From: Myxococcus dinghuensis
GTDB taxonomy: Bacteria > Myxococcota > Myxococcia > Myxococcales > Myxococcaceae
Direction of reading: 5' to 3'
Assembly: GCF_024198235.1 (NCBI RefSeq)
Contig: NZ_JAKCFB010000003.1
Span: 310,001 to 374,000 of the forward strand
Length of the DNA stretch: 64,000 nucleotides
Made by a program: the position numbers and the translations under genes. The notes under the pieces were generated by a model. That model worked only from the letters and a program-made list of their open reading frames with translations. It had not been told where the DNA came from and made no database searches. Shown here in pieces: positions 53,779-63,049 of this stretch (the stretch's first letter is position 1; each line of letters opens with the position of its first letter).

Positions 53779-54399
53779 ATGACTTCTTCCGAGAAGCTGA
53801 TTTTCACGCAAACCGTGGAAGCGCTCTTCGTGCGCGCCCTCGAGAACCGCCTCACGCCGGCGTGCCGCGAGCACCTGCGCCGTGCGGGGCTGGACCTCGA
53901 CCAGAAGCTGGAGCGGACGTACACGCTGGAGCAGTGGAAGGAGTTCCTGCGCATCGCCGCGGGTCACGTCTATGGCGGCGTCCCCGCCGAGGCCGCCTAC
54001 TACTCCCTGGGCGAGCGCTTCATGGACGCCTACTTCGGCACCTTCTTCGGCCGCGCGCTGCTGGGCGTCGTCCGGCTGGCGGGCCCCCGGAGGATGCTGC
54101 TGCGCTCGGGCATCGGCTTTCGCGCCGGCAACAACTTCAGTGTGGTCGAAATCGTTGAGCGCAGCCCCACCTTCGTGGAGCTCCGGATGAACGATGTCCT
54201 GGCGGACCTGCCGACGTTCGCGGCGGGTCTGCTGGCGCGCGCGGTGGAGCTGTGTGGCGGCTGGCGGGTCGTGGTGCTGCCGGAGGAGTTCGACGGCACG
54301 TCGGCCACGTTCCACATCCGCTGGCAGGAGGTCACCGCCGAGTCGGTGTTGCCCCCTCCGGACGATGGCGCGGCGGGCGCGTCCCGACCTCGCGCCTGA
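53779..54399 (+). CDS. DUF2378 (TIGR02265) family protein
   Basis: 206 aa. The pattern FTQTVEALFVRALENRLTP, TLEQWKEFLRIAAGHVYGG, ERFMDAYFGTFFGRAL is that of TIGR02265 proteins, a family largely restricted to Myxococcales and often present in dozens of copies. No catalytic motif; helical fold. It precedes the DUF3014/kinase cluster by 183 bp and may belong to the same signalling setting. Confidence 0.8.
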   Translation: MTSSEKLIFTQTVEALFVRALENRLTPACREHLRRAGLDLDQKLERTYTLEQWKEFLRIAAGHVYGGVPAEAAYYSLGERFMDAYFGTFFGRALLGVVRLAGPRRMLLRSGIGFRAGNNFSVVEIVERSPTFVELRMNDVLADLPTFAAGLLARAVELCGGWRVVVLPEEFDGTSATFHIRWQEVTAESVLPPPDDGAAGASRPRA

Positions 54400-54538
54400 A
54401 CGCGCGCGGCGCGCGTGGCAATCCGCCATGGCGCCGCGCGGAACGCCACGCCCGGTCAGCGGGCGGGCGGCCCTGGCCGAGCGCCTCCGCGCGAAGGCCT
54501 CCGAGGGAAGTCGCGCCGGAGCGAGCGCGCGCGTTCCC

Positions 54539-54554
54539 TGGCATCACCGGTGCA
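54539..54554 (+). promoter_or_regulatory. Sigma-54-type promoter upstream of the DUF3014-kinase-activator operon
   Basis: TGGCATCACCGGTGCA: TGGCA at -24, TGCA at -12, and GG and GC spaced by exactly ten bases. Predicted start near 54565, leaving an ~18-nt leader with CGGAGG (54573-54578) before ATG 54583. One of the best sigma-54 matches in the window. Confidence 0.65.
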
Positions 54555-54582
54555 ATCCGTGGGTCCGGCGGTCGGAGGACAC

Positions 54583-55374
54583 ATGGACAACGGCAGTGGT
54601 GCGATGGTGAAGCTCGAGCGTGGCGCGCTCGTGGGTTGGGGGCTGGTGATTCTGGTGGCCGTGGTGCTGGCGGGAGCAGGCGCCTGGCACGGACTGCTAC
54701 ACGGGAAGCCGGAGGCCCCCGTCGCGACGGTCCCCATGGCCCCGCCGGCGGTGGTGGCCCGAGCACCGGACGCCCCCCTCCCTCCCACCGCCGAAATCGA
54801 CACCCTGCTGCGCGCGCGCCTGTCGGGGGCCTCGTCGCTGGCCGAGTTCGGCGCGTGGCTGCGCGAGGCGGACCTGCTGCGGCGCTTCGTGGGCGTCGTC
54901 TCCAACATGGCGGAGGGCGACAGCCCCCGCGCGCTGGTCGCCTTCCTGGCCCCCACCGGGGAGTTCCAGGTCCGCACCCAGGAGGGGCGCACCCTGGTGG
55001 CCCCCCGCGGCTACACCCGCTACGACACCGTGGGCCGGGTGGTGGGCAGCCTGGACGCCACGCTGCTGGTGGACACCTACCGTGAGGTGCGCACGCTGGC
55101 CCAGCGCCTGTACCAGGAGAGCGCGCCGCCGGGCAGCTCGTTCGAGGCGACGCTGCTGCGCGCCTTCGAGCAGGTGCTCGCGGTGCCGGTGCTGGAGCGG
55201 GACGTGGAGGTGCTGGCCAAGGGCGCGCTGTACGTGTACGCGGACCCGCAGTTGGAGGCGCTCACGTCCGCGCAGAAGCACCTGTTGCGGATGGGCCCGG
55301 CCAACCTGCGCCTCATCCAGGGCAAGGTCCGCGAGGTCCAGCTGAAGCTCACCCAGCAGGCCTCGCGACCCTGA
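54583..55374 (+). CDS. DUF3014 family protein
   Basis: 263 aa. One transmembrane segment near the N terminus (GALVGWGLVILVAVVLAGAG), then a periplasmic DUF3014 domain: LLRRFVGVVSNMAEGD, APRGYTRYDTVGRVVGSLD, PVLERDVEVLAKGALYVYAD, LTSAQKHLLRMGPANLRL. Family function is unknown. It is the first gene behind a sigma-54-type promoter and precedes a kinase/activator pair by 96 bp, so it may be the sensor partner for stress at the envelope. Confidence 0.8.
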   Translation: MDNGSGAMVKLERGALVGWGLVILVAVVLAGAGAWHGLLHGKPEAPVATVPMAPPAVVARAPDAPLPPTAEIDTLLRARLSGASSLAEFGAWLREADLLRRFVGVVSNMAEGDSPRALVAFLAPTGEFQVRTQEGRTLVAPRGYTRYDTVGRVVGSLDATLLVDTYREVRTLAQRLYQESAPPGSSFEATLLRAFEQVLAVPVLERDVEVLAKGALYVYADPQLEALTSAQKHLLRMGPANLRLIQGKVREVQLKLTQQASRP

Positions 55375-55470
55375 GGCGGGGTGGGACGCCTGCGCCGCCC
55401 GGCCGAGGGGACGACGGACCCCGTGCCCGCCTGGAGTGAAGGCGAGCACGGACTCACTCCGCGCGCCGGG

Positions 55471-57603
55471 ATGTTGGTATCTGCCCTCATGCGCTCCTCC
55501 GTCCTGCCCGTGTTGCTCCTGTGTACGGCGCTCGCCGGTGTCATCGGCGGTGCCTTCCACTTCATCCGGAGGGACCGGCAGGCACTGGTGGACCAGTTCG
55601 CCCGGGAGCGCAACGCGCAGCTCCAGGAGGCCACCCGAGGTGTGTCCGAGTCCCTGGAGGACGTGGGCGAGGACCTGAGCTTCACCGGCGAGCTGCTGTC
55701 GCAGCCCGGCACCGTGGAGGAGCACCGGCGCGAGCTGCGCGCGCTCCTGGAGGCGGTGGGTCAGTACAAGGCCATCATCGTCTTCGGACCGGACGGCCAG
55801 GAGCGGCTGCGGCTGCTCGACAAGCGCACCGGGGCGGCGCTCGCGCGCAACTACCCCTCCGAGGTCATCCGCGCCACGGCGGCCGAGGCGCTGCGCAACC
55901 CCTCCGGACACATCTACGCGTCGCCGCCAATCTCGGGGGACACGACCGGGTGGCTGCGCGCCTTCGGCACGTCGCTCCCGGAGGACACGCCCGAGGGCGG
56001 TGGCGCCGTGGTCGTGCTGGTGGACTCCGCGCCCCTCTTCGCGCCGCTGAAGCTGCTGACCACGGAGAGCGACACGCAGTTGCTGCTGCTCGGCGCGCAT
56101 GGCGTCCCCACGGCGTTGAGCGCCCCGGCGCTGGCGGACTGGTACCAGAAGCTGGGCACGGACGCGGACCGCGTCCCGGGACTGGCCGCGCTGGCCCGCC
56201 GCATGCGCGCGGGCGAGGAAGGCACGCTCGTCATCGACCGGGCGGAGGCGACGCGGCTGGGCCTGGGGGACGCGGAGGCCGTGGCCAGCTTCACGCCCGT
56301 GCGCTTCAAGAACGGCGCGGCCTGGCCGGTGGCCACCGTGTCCTCGACGCGGGTGCTGCGCTCGCACGAGCGCAGCCTCGTGGTGCGCCTGTCGCTGGCG
56401 GCGCTGCTCGTGTCGGGCTTCCTCATCGCCTTCGGCGTGTACGTGGTGCTGGCGCGCACGCGCGCGGTGGCGCTGAAGGAGAGCCTGCGCCATGCGAGCC
56501 GGCTGGCCCACCTGCACGACAAGACGCAGAAGATCCTCGACCACATCCCCACGGGCGTGCTGGCCCTGGCCACCTCCGGGAGAATCACCGCCGCCAACCG
56601 CGCGCTCGCCTCGCGCATGCCGCCGGACGTGGTGGGCTCGACGCTCGCCGCCGCCTTCCCCCAGGCCCATGCCCCCGTCATCCAGCGCCTGGAGGAGCTC
56701 GTCGGCGCGGCCGTGAGCGACGGGCGGGTGCGCAGCCTGCACGGCGAGCCGCTGCGGCTCTTCGAGGAGGAGGGCCAGTACAACGTCCACGCGGTGCCGC
56801 TGGAGCCGCACCAGCCGGACGTCCGCACGCTGCTGGTGCTGGAGGACCTGAGCAGCCTGCGCGCCCTGGAGGGACAGCTCCTGCGCGCGGAGAAGCTGGC
56901 CACCGTGGGCGTGCTGGCGGCGGGCATCGCGCATGAAATCGGAACCCCCCTGGGCGTCATCCGGGGGCGCGCCGAGTACGTGCAGGACAAGCTGGGGACG
57001 GAGCACCCGCAGTCCCCGGGGCTGGGGACCATCGTCGAGCAGATCGACCGGGTCAGCCGGACCATCCGCCAGTTGCTGGACTTCTCCCGGTTGCAGCCTG
57101 CGGAGTCGCGAGCGGTGGCGTTGGCCCCTGTCGTCCGGGCGGTCGAGGAGCTGCTGCGCGTGGAGGCGGAGCGGCGACGGGTGGCGTTGCAGATGGAGAT
57201 ACCGCCGCAGCTTCCCGCGCTGGCGGCGGACGCGGACCAGCTCCAGCAGGTGCTGGTCAACCTGGTGCTCAACGCGTGTGACGCGTGCGAGCCCGGCGGG
57301 AGGGTGCGCCTGAGCGCCGCGACCGCGGAGGCGGACGCGCCGGGGGCATGGGGGCGGGTGTGCATCACCGTCGAGGACGATGGCTGTGGCATCGCTCCGC
57401 GACACTTGAATCAGGTCTTCGACCCTTTCTTCACCACCAAGAAGCGCGGGCTGGGCACCGGCCTGGGCCTGTCCATGGTGGCGCAGATCGTGCGGAACCA
57501 TGGCGGGCGCATCGAGCTGGACAGCGCGCCCTCCCAGGGGACGCGCGTCATCCTGCGCTGGCCGGCGGCGGCCCCCGCGCGAGAGGAGCAACATGTTGGT
57601 TAG
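55471..57603 (+). CDS. NtrB-like sensor histidine kinase
   Basis: 710 aa from ATG 55471, or 704 from ATG 55489. Two transmembrane segments (SVLPVLLLCTALAGVIGGAF and LVVRLSLAALLVSGFLIAF) flank a periplasmic sensor domain of about 280 residues. A PAS-like segment is followed by the H-box GIAHEIGTPLGVI (His488), N-box QVLVNLVLNACDA, G1 VEDDGCGI, F-box FDPFFTTKK, and G2 GTGLGLSM. It phosphorylates the NtrC-like activator whose start overlaps its stop by 11 bp. Confidence 0.92.
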   Translation: MLVSALMRSSVLPVLLLCTALAGVIGGAFHFIRRDRQALVDQFARERNAQLQEATRGVSESLEDVGEDLSFTGELLSQPGTVEEHRRELRALLEAVGQYKAIIVFGPDGQERLRLLDKRTGAALARNYPSEVIRATAAEALRNPSGHIYASPPISGDTTGWLRAFGTSLPEDTPEGGGAVVVLVDSAPLFAPLKLLTTESDTQLLLLGAHGVPTALSAPALADWYQKLGTDADRVPGLAALARRMRAGEEGTLVIDRAEATRLGLGDAEAVASFTPVRFKNGAAWPVATVSSTRVLRSHERSLVVRLSLAALLVSGFLIAFGVYVVLARTRAVALKESLRHASRLAHLHDKTQKILDHIPTGVLALATSGRITAANRALASRMPPDVVGSTLAAAFPQAHAPVIQRLEELVGAAVSDGRVRSLHGEPLRLFEEEGQYNVHAVPLEPHQPDVRTLLVLEDLSSLRALEGQLLRAEKLATVGVLAAGIAHEIGTPLGVIRGRAEYVQDKLGTEHPQSPGLGTIVEQIDRVSRTIRQLLDFSRLQPAESRAVALAPVVRAVEELLRVEAERRRVALQMEIPPQLPALAADADQLQQVLVNLVLNACDACEPGGRVRLSAATAEADAPGAWGRVCITVEDDGCGIAPRHLNQVFDPFFTTKKRGLGTGLGLSMVAQIVRNHGGRIELDSAPSQGTRVILRWPAAAPAREEQHVG

Positions 57604-58954
57604 AGCCCGAGTCCTCGTCGTCGACGACCACGTGGAGATGGGACAGATGCTGCGCGAGCCCCTGGCGGACGCCGGCTACACGGTGGACGTGGCGTCGGGC
57701 GGCGCGGAGGCCATCGGCCAGTTGCGCCAGGCCGTGTACGACGCCGTCATCTGCGACCTGCGCATGAAGGACGTGGACGGCTTCGACGTGCTGGAGGCCG
57801 CGCGCAAGCTCGACCCGGACCTGCCGGTGCTGATGATGACGGCGTTCGGCGGCGTGGAGAACGCGGTGGAGGCGATGAAGCGCGGCGCCTGGCACTACTT
57901 CGCCAAGCCCTTCCGCCTGGACGAGGTGCGGCTGTACGTGGGGCGCGCGCTGGAGGAGCGGCGGCTGCGCGCCGAGCACCGCACCCTCAAGCAGCAGGCG
58001 GCGGACCGGGGCAGCCTGGGCGCCATGGTGGGGCGCAGCGCGTCCATGCGGGCCCTCTACGAGCTGGTGGAGCGCGTGGCCTGGGCCTCCTCCCCCGTGC
58101 TGGTGCGCGGGGAGAGCGGCAGCGGCAAGGAGCTCATCGCCCGCGCCCTGCACTTCGAGGGGACGCGGCGGGAGGGGCCCTTCGTCGCCGTCAACTGCAC
58201 CGCCCTGCCCCACGCCCTGCTGGAGAGCGAGCTGTTCGGCCACGTGAAGGGCGCGTTCTCCGGCGCGACGAGCGCGCGGCGTGGCCTGTTCGTCGAGGCG
58301 GACGGCGGGACGCTGTTCCTCGACGAGATTGGCGACATGGCGCCGGAGCTCCAGGCGCGGCTGTTGCGCGTGCTCGCGGAGGGCGAGGTGCGGGCGGTGG
58401 GCGCGGATGGCTCGCGCACAGTGGACGTGCGCGTGGTGGCCGCCACGCACCAGGACCTGGAGGCGCGGGTGAAGGAGGGCCGCTTCCGGGCCGACCTCTT
58501 CTACCGGCTCAACGTGGTGACGCTGCGGGCGCCGGCGCTGCGGGAGCGCCCCGAGGACGTCCCGGCGCTGACCGAGCACTTCCTCGCGCAGGCGCGCACC
58601 CGCAACCCCCGCTCGCCCGTCCAGCGCTTCTCCCGGGAGGCCATGGCCGCGCTGAGCACCCTGCGCTGGCCCGGCAACGTGCGCGAGCTGGAGAACCTGG
58701 TGGAGCGCATGGTGGTGCTGGGGACCCAGGAGACGGTCGACCTGGAGCAGCTCGCACCCCACCTCGCGGAGCGCGCCCCGGAGCAGCATCCGCTCGTCGA
58801 GGCGCAGCGCGAGGTGATTCCGCTGCGCCGGCTGGAGAGCGAGTACATCGCCTGGGCCATCTCCCGGTGCGGGGGGAACAAGACGCGGGCCGCCGAACTG
58901 CTCGGCATCGACGTCTCCACCATCCACCGCCGCGAGCGCTCCGAAGGCAAATAG
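57593..58954 (+). CDS. NtrC-family sigma-54-dependent response regulator
   Basis: 453 aa. Receiver domain with VLVVDDH and phosphoacceptor Asp55 in VICDLRMKD. AAA+ domain: Walker A GESGSGKE, GAFSGA loop (220-225; Thr of the canonical GAFTGA replaced by Ser), Walker B LFLDEIGDM. Fis-type HTH at the end (GGNKTRAAELLGIDVSTIHR). It overlaps the kinase gene by 11 bp. The sigma-54-type promoter ahead of DUF3014 is the natural target. The Ser variant may weaken sigma-54 contact. Confidence 0.95.
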   Translation: MLVRARVLVVDDHVEMGQMLREPLADAGYTVDVASGGAEAIGQLRQAVYDAVICDLRMKDVDGFDVLEAARKLDPDLPVLMMTAFGGVENAVEAMKRGAWHYFAKPFRLDEVRLYVGRALEERRLRAEHRTLKQQAADRGSLGAMVGRSASMRALYELVERVAWASSPVLVRGESGSGKELIARALHFEGTRREGPFVAVNCTALPHALLESELFGHVKGAFSGATSARRGLFVEADGGTLFLDEIGDMAPELQARLLRVLAEGEVRAVGADGSRTVDVRVVAATHQDLEARVKEGRFRADLFYRLNVVTLRAPALRERPEDVPALTEHFLAQARTRNPRSPVQRFSREAMAALSTLRWPGNVRELENLVERMVVLGTQETVDLEQLAPHLAERAPEQHPLVEAQREVIPLRRLESEYIAWAISRCGGNKTRAAELLGIDVSTIHRRERSEGK

Positions 58955-58963
58955 CCACACACG

Positions 58964-58990
58964 CCCGTGCGGAGTGCAAGACCGCACGGG
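58964..58990 (+). terminator. Hairpin after the NtrC-like gene
   Basis: CCCGTGCGG and CCGCACGGG (9 bp, perfect) around a 9-nt loop, 9 bp after the stop. Followed by TCTGG; weak T content. Confidence 0.5.
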
Positions 58991-59052
58991 TCTGGCGGCC
59001 TCCGCTTTCGAGGAGCGATTGCACGGCACGGCGCATGCTTTGGGAGGAAGGC

Positions 59053-59571
59053 ATGCGCCCCTACCTTCCACTCCTCCTCGTCGTCTCCAGCCTCGCGGGT
59101 TGCGCCGCGAGGACCCAGGTCCAACCCGATTCCTCCACGGCGGTCCGGCCCCCGTCCACGGTGGCCCCGCCCCAGCAGGCAGCCGCCCCCGTCGTCTCGA
59201 CGACGGAGCAGGACGCGCTCCCGCTGGACCTGGAGCCGGTCTACTTCGAGCTGGACTCCACGACGCTGCGGCCGGAGTTCCAGGACACGCTGTTGCAGCT
59301 CGCCGAGGCCATGCGCCGCCACCCCGACTCGCGGGTGAGCATCAGCGGGCACACTTGCGAGCTGGGGACCACGGAGTACAACCTCGCGCTCGGCCAGCGC
59401 CGCGCCGCGGTGGTGAAGGACTACCTGCGTCGGCTCGGCGTGGCACCGGCGCGAATCGCCACCCTCTCCTTCGGCGAGGAGCGCCCGCTGTCGTCCACCG
59501 AGCTGGCGAAGAACCGCCGCGCGGAGCTGAACGTGTCGGCCGGGGCGCACTCGACCCGCGGCGCGGAGTGA
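59053..59571 (+). CDS. OmpA-like peptidoglycan-binding lipoprotein (Pal type)
   Basis: 172 aa from ATG 59053, GGGAGGAAGG upstream. Lipobox LAGC. A Pro/Ala-rich linker leads to an OmpA-C domain (LEPVYFELDSTTLRPEF, VSISGHTCELGTTEYNLALGQRRA, LSFGEERPLSS, KNRRAELNV) of the Pal type, though with a Cys in the GHT strand. Anchors the outer membrane to peptidoglycan. Comes after the kinase/activator pair. Confidence 0.9.
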   Translation: MRPYLPLLLVVSSLAGCAARTQVQPDSSTAVRPPSTVAPPQQAAAPVVSTTEQDALPLDLEPVYFELDSTTLRPEFQDTLLQLAEAMRRHPDSRVSISGHTCELGTTEYNLALGQRRAAVVKDYLRRLGVAPARIATLSFGEERPLSSTELAKNRRAELNVSAGAHSTRGAE

Positions 59572-59632
59572 CGGCCCCCCACGTTCGCCAGGCGAGCCGA
59601 TGAGGGGCTGGACCCGAGGACCGGAGCGCCGA

Positions 59633-59652
59633 GACGAGGTCAGCGCCTCGTC
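59633..59652. terminator. Hairpin between OmpA-like gene and the convergent lipoprotein gene
   Basis: GACGAGG and CCTCGTC (7 bp, perfect) around 6 nt, in the convergent gap, overlapping the last codon of the minus gene. A weak terminator candidate. Confidence 0.35.
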
Positions 59653-62600
59653 ACGGCCGCATATGGATGTGCAGCAAGTCCATGCGCAGGTTCGTCGGCA
59701 TGTACCACGTGCCGTCCAACTCGAGCGCCGCGCCGAGGTCCCCCGTCACCAGGGCTCCATGGGTGAGCGGTGCGAGCTGGAGCATGGGCGCATCGCCATG
59801 GAGGGACGTGTCCTGGAGGGGCGCGAGGACGCGGACCCAGCGCGTGTCCAGGTTGGGCGCGAAGCTCGCGAGCGTCGGCCTCATGGGGGCGACGGACTCG
59901 GGCAGCCCGACGTCCCCCAGCCCCAGGAGGCGCCCCCAGCCGGACTGTGACGTGAAGATGCTCCCCGAGGCATCGACGACCAGGTCTCCGAAGGCGAGAC
60001 TCCCGAACGTCCCCTCGTCGGAGAAGTGACGCAGCACCAGCTCCTGCCCCGTGGCGCTCAACCGCCCCAGCATCGCCGCGCGGCTGCCATCGTAGCCGTC
60101 ATCCGGCTCGGGGCTGACGTGCTCCTGCCCCGCGAAGGTGAGGCGTCCGTCGAAGGTCCCCGAGAAGACCGCTCCCCCGTCGGGCAACACGCCCACGGAG
60201 AACACCTCGCTGAACACGACGGGCGTGGTCCACGACCACTGGTACGCGCCTGCTGGGCTCCAGCGCGCGACGAACGCGCTGTTGGTGGCGATGGCCCCAC
60301 CCCCGAAGTCGGTCCCCCGCCCGGCCCAGCCTCCGACGGTGACGTTCTCCTGCGCGTCCACCACGACGCTCCGGGCATGGGTCCCCCGAAGCGAGTCCGC
60401 GTCGAGCACCCGCGCCCACTGATAGGCCCCATCCCACTGGAGCTTCAGGACGAAGGAGTTCGGGTACTCGTCGTCGTAGGGCATGTTCTTGCCCGAGTAG
60501 ACCGGCCCCGCGCCGAAGTCCGTGTAGCCCCAGAAGCTGCCCACCAACACGGTGCTGCCGTGCGCGTCCGTCGCCAGGTCATGGACCTGCATGGAGTTGT
60601 CGACGCGCTCCTCGCCCATGTCGAACCAGGCGGTGAAGCCTCGCGTCCAGTCCACCACGCCAGCCGGGGTGAGCTTCATCACGAACAGGCCCCGGCCCTG
60701 GGGGAGCGCTCCCTTGCCCAGGTCCGGCGCGCCGAAGTACTCGCCGGCGACGAGCACGTTGCCCAGCGCCGTCACCGCCACGCGGCGCAACTCCACGTCC
60801 GGCTGGGAGAACTCGCGTGTCCACGCGACGCCGCCATCCGCCCTGTGCAGCGTCAGCACGTCCGTCTGCGGCAGCCAGTAGTCACCATCCTGGACCTGCT
60901 CCACCGCGCTGACGACGGCGAAGCCTCCATCCGGCGCCGACGCCGTGTGCCGGACACGCTCCGACTCGCGGCGGTTCGAGTGGGTCACCCGCGCCGTGGA
61001 GCCCGAGGGCAGCGTCCCCCGGTACGAACAGAAGGGGGCGCTCTTCGTGACGATGACGAGGCGAGGCGCCGCGTCGAGGAGGGCCTCCCGCGCGGCCTCC
61101 ACGGAGGCGAAGCGCAGCCCATCCGTCGAGTCCTGGCGCAGCCCGAACGTGTGGCGCCCCGAGCTCGTCACCACGGCCGTCACGTCGTACTCCACCCACT
61201 GGTTCCGCTTCACCGCGCCCAGGTCACCGACCGGGCCCCCGATGAGCGCCGGACGGTGATTCCAATCCGTGGTGGCGGGCTCGAACGGCTGCACACGGAA
61301 CAACTGGGGACCGTCGTTCGCCGCGTCCAGGGCGTAGAGCTGGAGGAGCACCCGCTGGACCTGGCCCGCGCCGAGGTTCACGTCGAAGTCCAGATAGCTC
61401 ATGGCCTGGGGAGCCCCATCCACCCGCAGCGAGGCCTCCCGATGAAAGGTCGTCGCGGGCTGGGCCTGGGTGACGTAGGTGTCGCGCGAAGGGAGCACCG
61501 TGGTGGAGAGCAGCTCCTCACGCGTCATGCAGGCATCGCCGGGCGCGTTCCGCGGCGCGCCCGTCCACACCAGGAGCCGAGGTGACAACGGCGCGGAGAA
61601 CTCGCGCGAGACGAAGGCCACCTCGTCGGCGGACTCGCCGTACAGGCCGAAGGTGACCTGCCCATTCCCCGTCACCTGCGCTGTCACGTCGTAGTCCACG
61701 TCGCCGAGGCCGATGAGGAAGGGCACCTGGTCCAGGGTGCGGCCCACCCGTGTCGGGCGCGAGTTCCAGGTAGCGGTCGCCTCGCTCCAGGCGCCCTCCG
61801 TCGCGTAGACGGACGGCCCCGCCTCGGTGGCGTCCATGCCCACCGTCATCCGCAACACGGCGCGCTGGACGGTCTCCGTCAGGCCCTGGACGTCGAAGCG
61901 CAGGTGCGCCTCGCGTCGAGGCGAGCCGCCGACCCGCAGCTCCTCCGCGGCCCCTCCCGCGGAGGACGTCGGCGCGTCGGACGAGACGTACGTGTCGGCA
62001 ATGGGAAGGAACGTAGCGGGAGGGGCGGAGATGGTGACTGGACGGGAGGGATGCGCGGGATGGTCCTCCGCGGACTCGACGGTCAGCACGAGTCTGGGAC
62101 GCAAGGTGGGGTCGGGGTGCTCGCTCGACGCCAACGTCACGCCATCCGTGCTGTCCGCGAGCAGATGCAGGTCGGTGAATGCCCCTTGGGACACGTGGAT
62201 GTCCGTGACGTCCAGGTCGATCCACGTCCCACTGGCCACCGGGCCCGCACTGGAGAGGAGGGTGTTGGACCGCTCGGGCCGCGTCTCCCAGGTCGTCCGC
62301 TCGTTCCAGTTGCGACCGGCCAGGCGCGGGTCGTGCGCGGAGGGCCCGTCCGAGGAACCGTCGATCGCGTAGACGCGCAGACGCGCCGTCGTCACCGTCC
62401 CCTCGAAGGGGCCGATGAAGAAGCGCAGGTACGCCTCCGACTCGGGCGAGCGGTCCACTTCCAGCGTCGGCGACGAACCGAAGCTCGTGGTGGGGGACGT
62501 CGCCACGACGTGCGTGTCCGCCGCCGCTTCGAAGGTCACCGTCCGCGTGACGAGCGCGGCCTTGCGCGCGCCCGCGGGCGGTTGGGAACTCGACACGTCC

Positions 62601-62683
62601 GCGTGGGAACTTCCACACCCACCCAGGACCATCATCGCCACACCCAGACCCCACCTCATGACACTGCTCGCTGCTTGGCTCAC
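59651..62683 (-). CDS. Large lipoprotein with three CBM96/DNRLRE-like modules and a beta-propeller-like end
   Basis: 1010 aa from GTG 62683 (GGGAGAG upstream), lipobox LGGC (Cys23). Three similar ~170-aa modules: AAADTHVVATSPTTSFGS, PIADTYVSSDAPTSSAGG and PSRDTYVTQAQPATTFHRE, each with the ARLRVYAID / VLLQLYALD strand and the W..RP motif (TTWETRPER, ATWNSRPTR, TDWNHRPAL), typical of carbohydrate-binding DNRLRE domains. The C-terminal 400 residues are propeller-like repeats (GNVLVAGEYFG, GSTVLVGSFWG, ENVTVGGWAGRG, GAVFSGTFDG). Probably a surface adhesin. Confidence 0.85.
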   Translation of the reverse strand: MSQAASSVMRWGLGVAMMVLGGCGSSHADVSSSQPPAGARKAALVTRTVTFEAAADTHVVATSPTTSFGSSPTLEVDRSPESEAYLRFFIGPFEGTVTTARLRVYAIDGSSDGPSAHDPRLAGRNWNERTTWETRPERSNTLLSSAGPVASGTWIDLDVTDIHVSQGAFTDLHLLADSTDGVTLASSEHPDPTLRPRLVLTVESAEDHPAHPSRPVTISAPPATFLPIADTYVSSDAPTSSAGGAAEELRVGGSPRREAHLRFDVQGLTETVQRAVLRMTVGMDATEAGPSVYATEGAWSEATATWNSRPTRVGRTLDQVPFLIGLGDVDYDVTAQVTGNGQVTFGLYGESADEVAFVSREFSAPLSPRLLVWTGAPRNAPGDACMTREELLSTTVLPSRDTYVTQAQPATTFHREASLRVDGAPQAMSYLDFDVNLGAGQVQRVLLQLYALDAANDGPQLFRVQPFEPATTDWNHRPALIGGPVGDLGAVKRNQWVEYDVTAVVTSSGRHTFGLRQDSTDGLRFASVEAAREALLDAAPRLVIVTKSAPFCSYRGTLPSGSTARVTHSNRRESERVRHTASAPDGGFAVVSAVEQVQDGDYWLPQTDVLTLHRADGGVAWTREFSQPDVELRRVAVTALGNVLVAGEYFGAPDLGKGALPQGRGLFVMKLTPAGVVDWTRGFTAWFDMGEERVDNSMQVHDLATDAHGSTVLVGSFWGYTDFGAGPVYSGKNMPYDDEYPNSFVLKLQWDGAYQWARVLDADSLRGTHARSVVVDAQENVTVGGWAGRGTDFGGGAIATNSAFVARWSPAGAYQWSWTTPVVFSEVFSVGVLPDGGAVFSGTFDGRLTFAGQEHVSPEPDDGYDGSRAAMLGRLSATGQELVLRHFSDEGTFGSLAFGDLVVDASGSIFTSQSGWGRLLGLGDVGLPESVAPMRPTLASFAPNLDTRWVRVLAPLQDTSLHGDAPMLQLAPLTHGALVTGDLGAALELDGTWYMPTNLRMDLLHIHMRP

Positions 62684-63049
62684 GGCATCTCTCCCTCAGG
62701 TCCAGCCGGGACGATGCGTGAGCAACAGGTGGGCCAATGCAACCGGGAGCCCGGCGACGACGGGTCGAGGCGTGTCCTCCCGCACAAGCCAGCCGCGACA
62801 ATGATTTCCACAGCGCCTCGTTGTCGCCCGCCGCCGCACCATGGATTTGCGAGTGAATCACCCCGCTGAATCCTGGCATTCCGACCGGACCGGACACTTC
62901 CAGGGACACCGCCAACACTGCTCACAATTGCCTGTTCAGGAGTACACGCTGCGTGCAATGTACGGGGTGGCGTCTTCGTCGAACGGGTCCCGAGGGAGAC
63001 GCTGTTCAGACATCCAGCATGGGACTCACCATCAAGGGAGGGCTTGGAG
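62684..63049. other. 366-bp intergenic region
   Basis: Divergent promoters for the large lipoprotein (minus) and the small Cys-rich lipoprotein (plus) should be here. No gene; no strong promoter match. Confidence 0.4.

Noticed and set aside
54697..57594. A 965-codon minus-strand frame opposite DUF3014 and the kinase
   Set aside because: Shadow frame; the kinase boxes are on the plus strand.
59024..59039. CGGCACGGCGCATGCT, a strong sigma-54-like match before the OmpA-like gene
   Set aside because: The predicted start (~59050) would fall inside or after the ribosome binding site and 3 bp before the ATG, so it cannot serve the annotated start.
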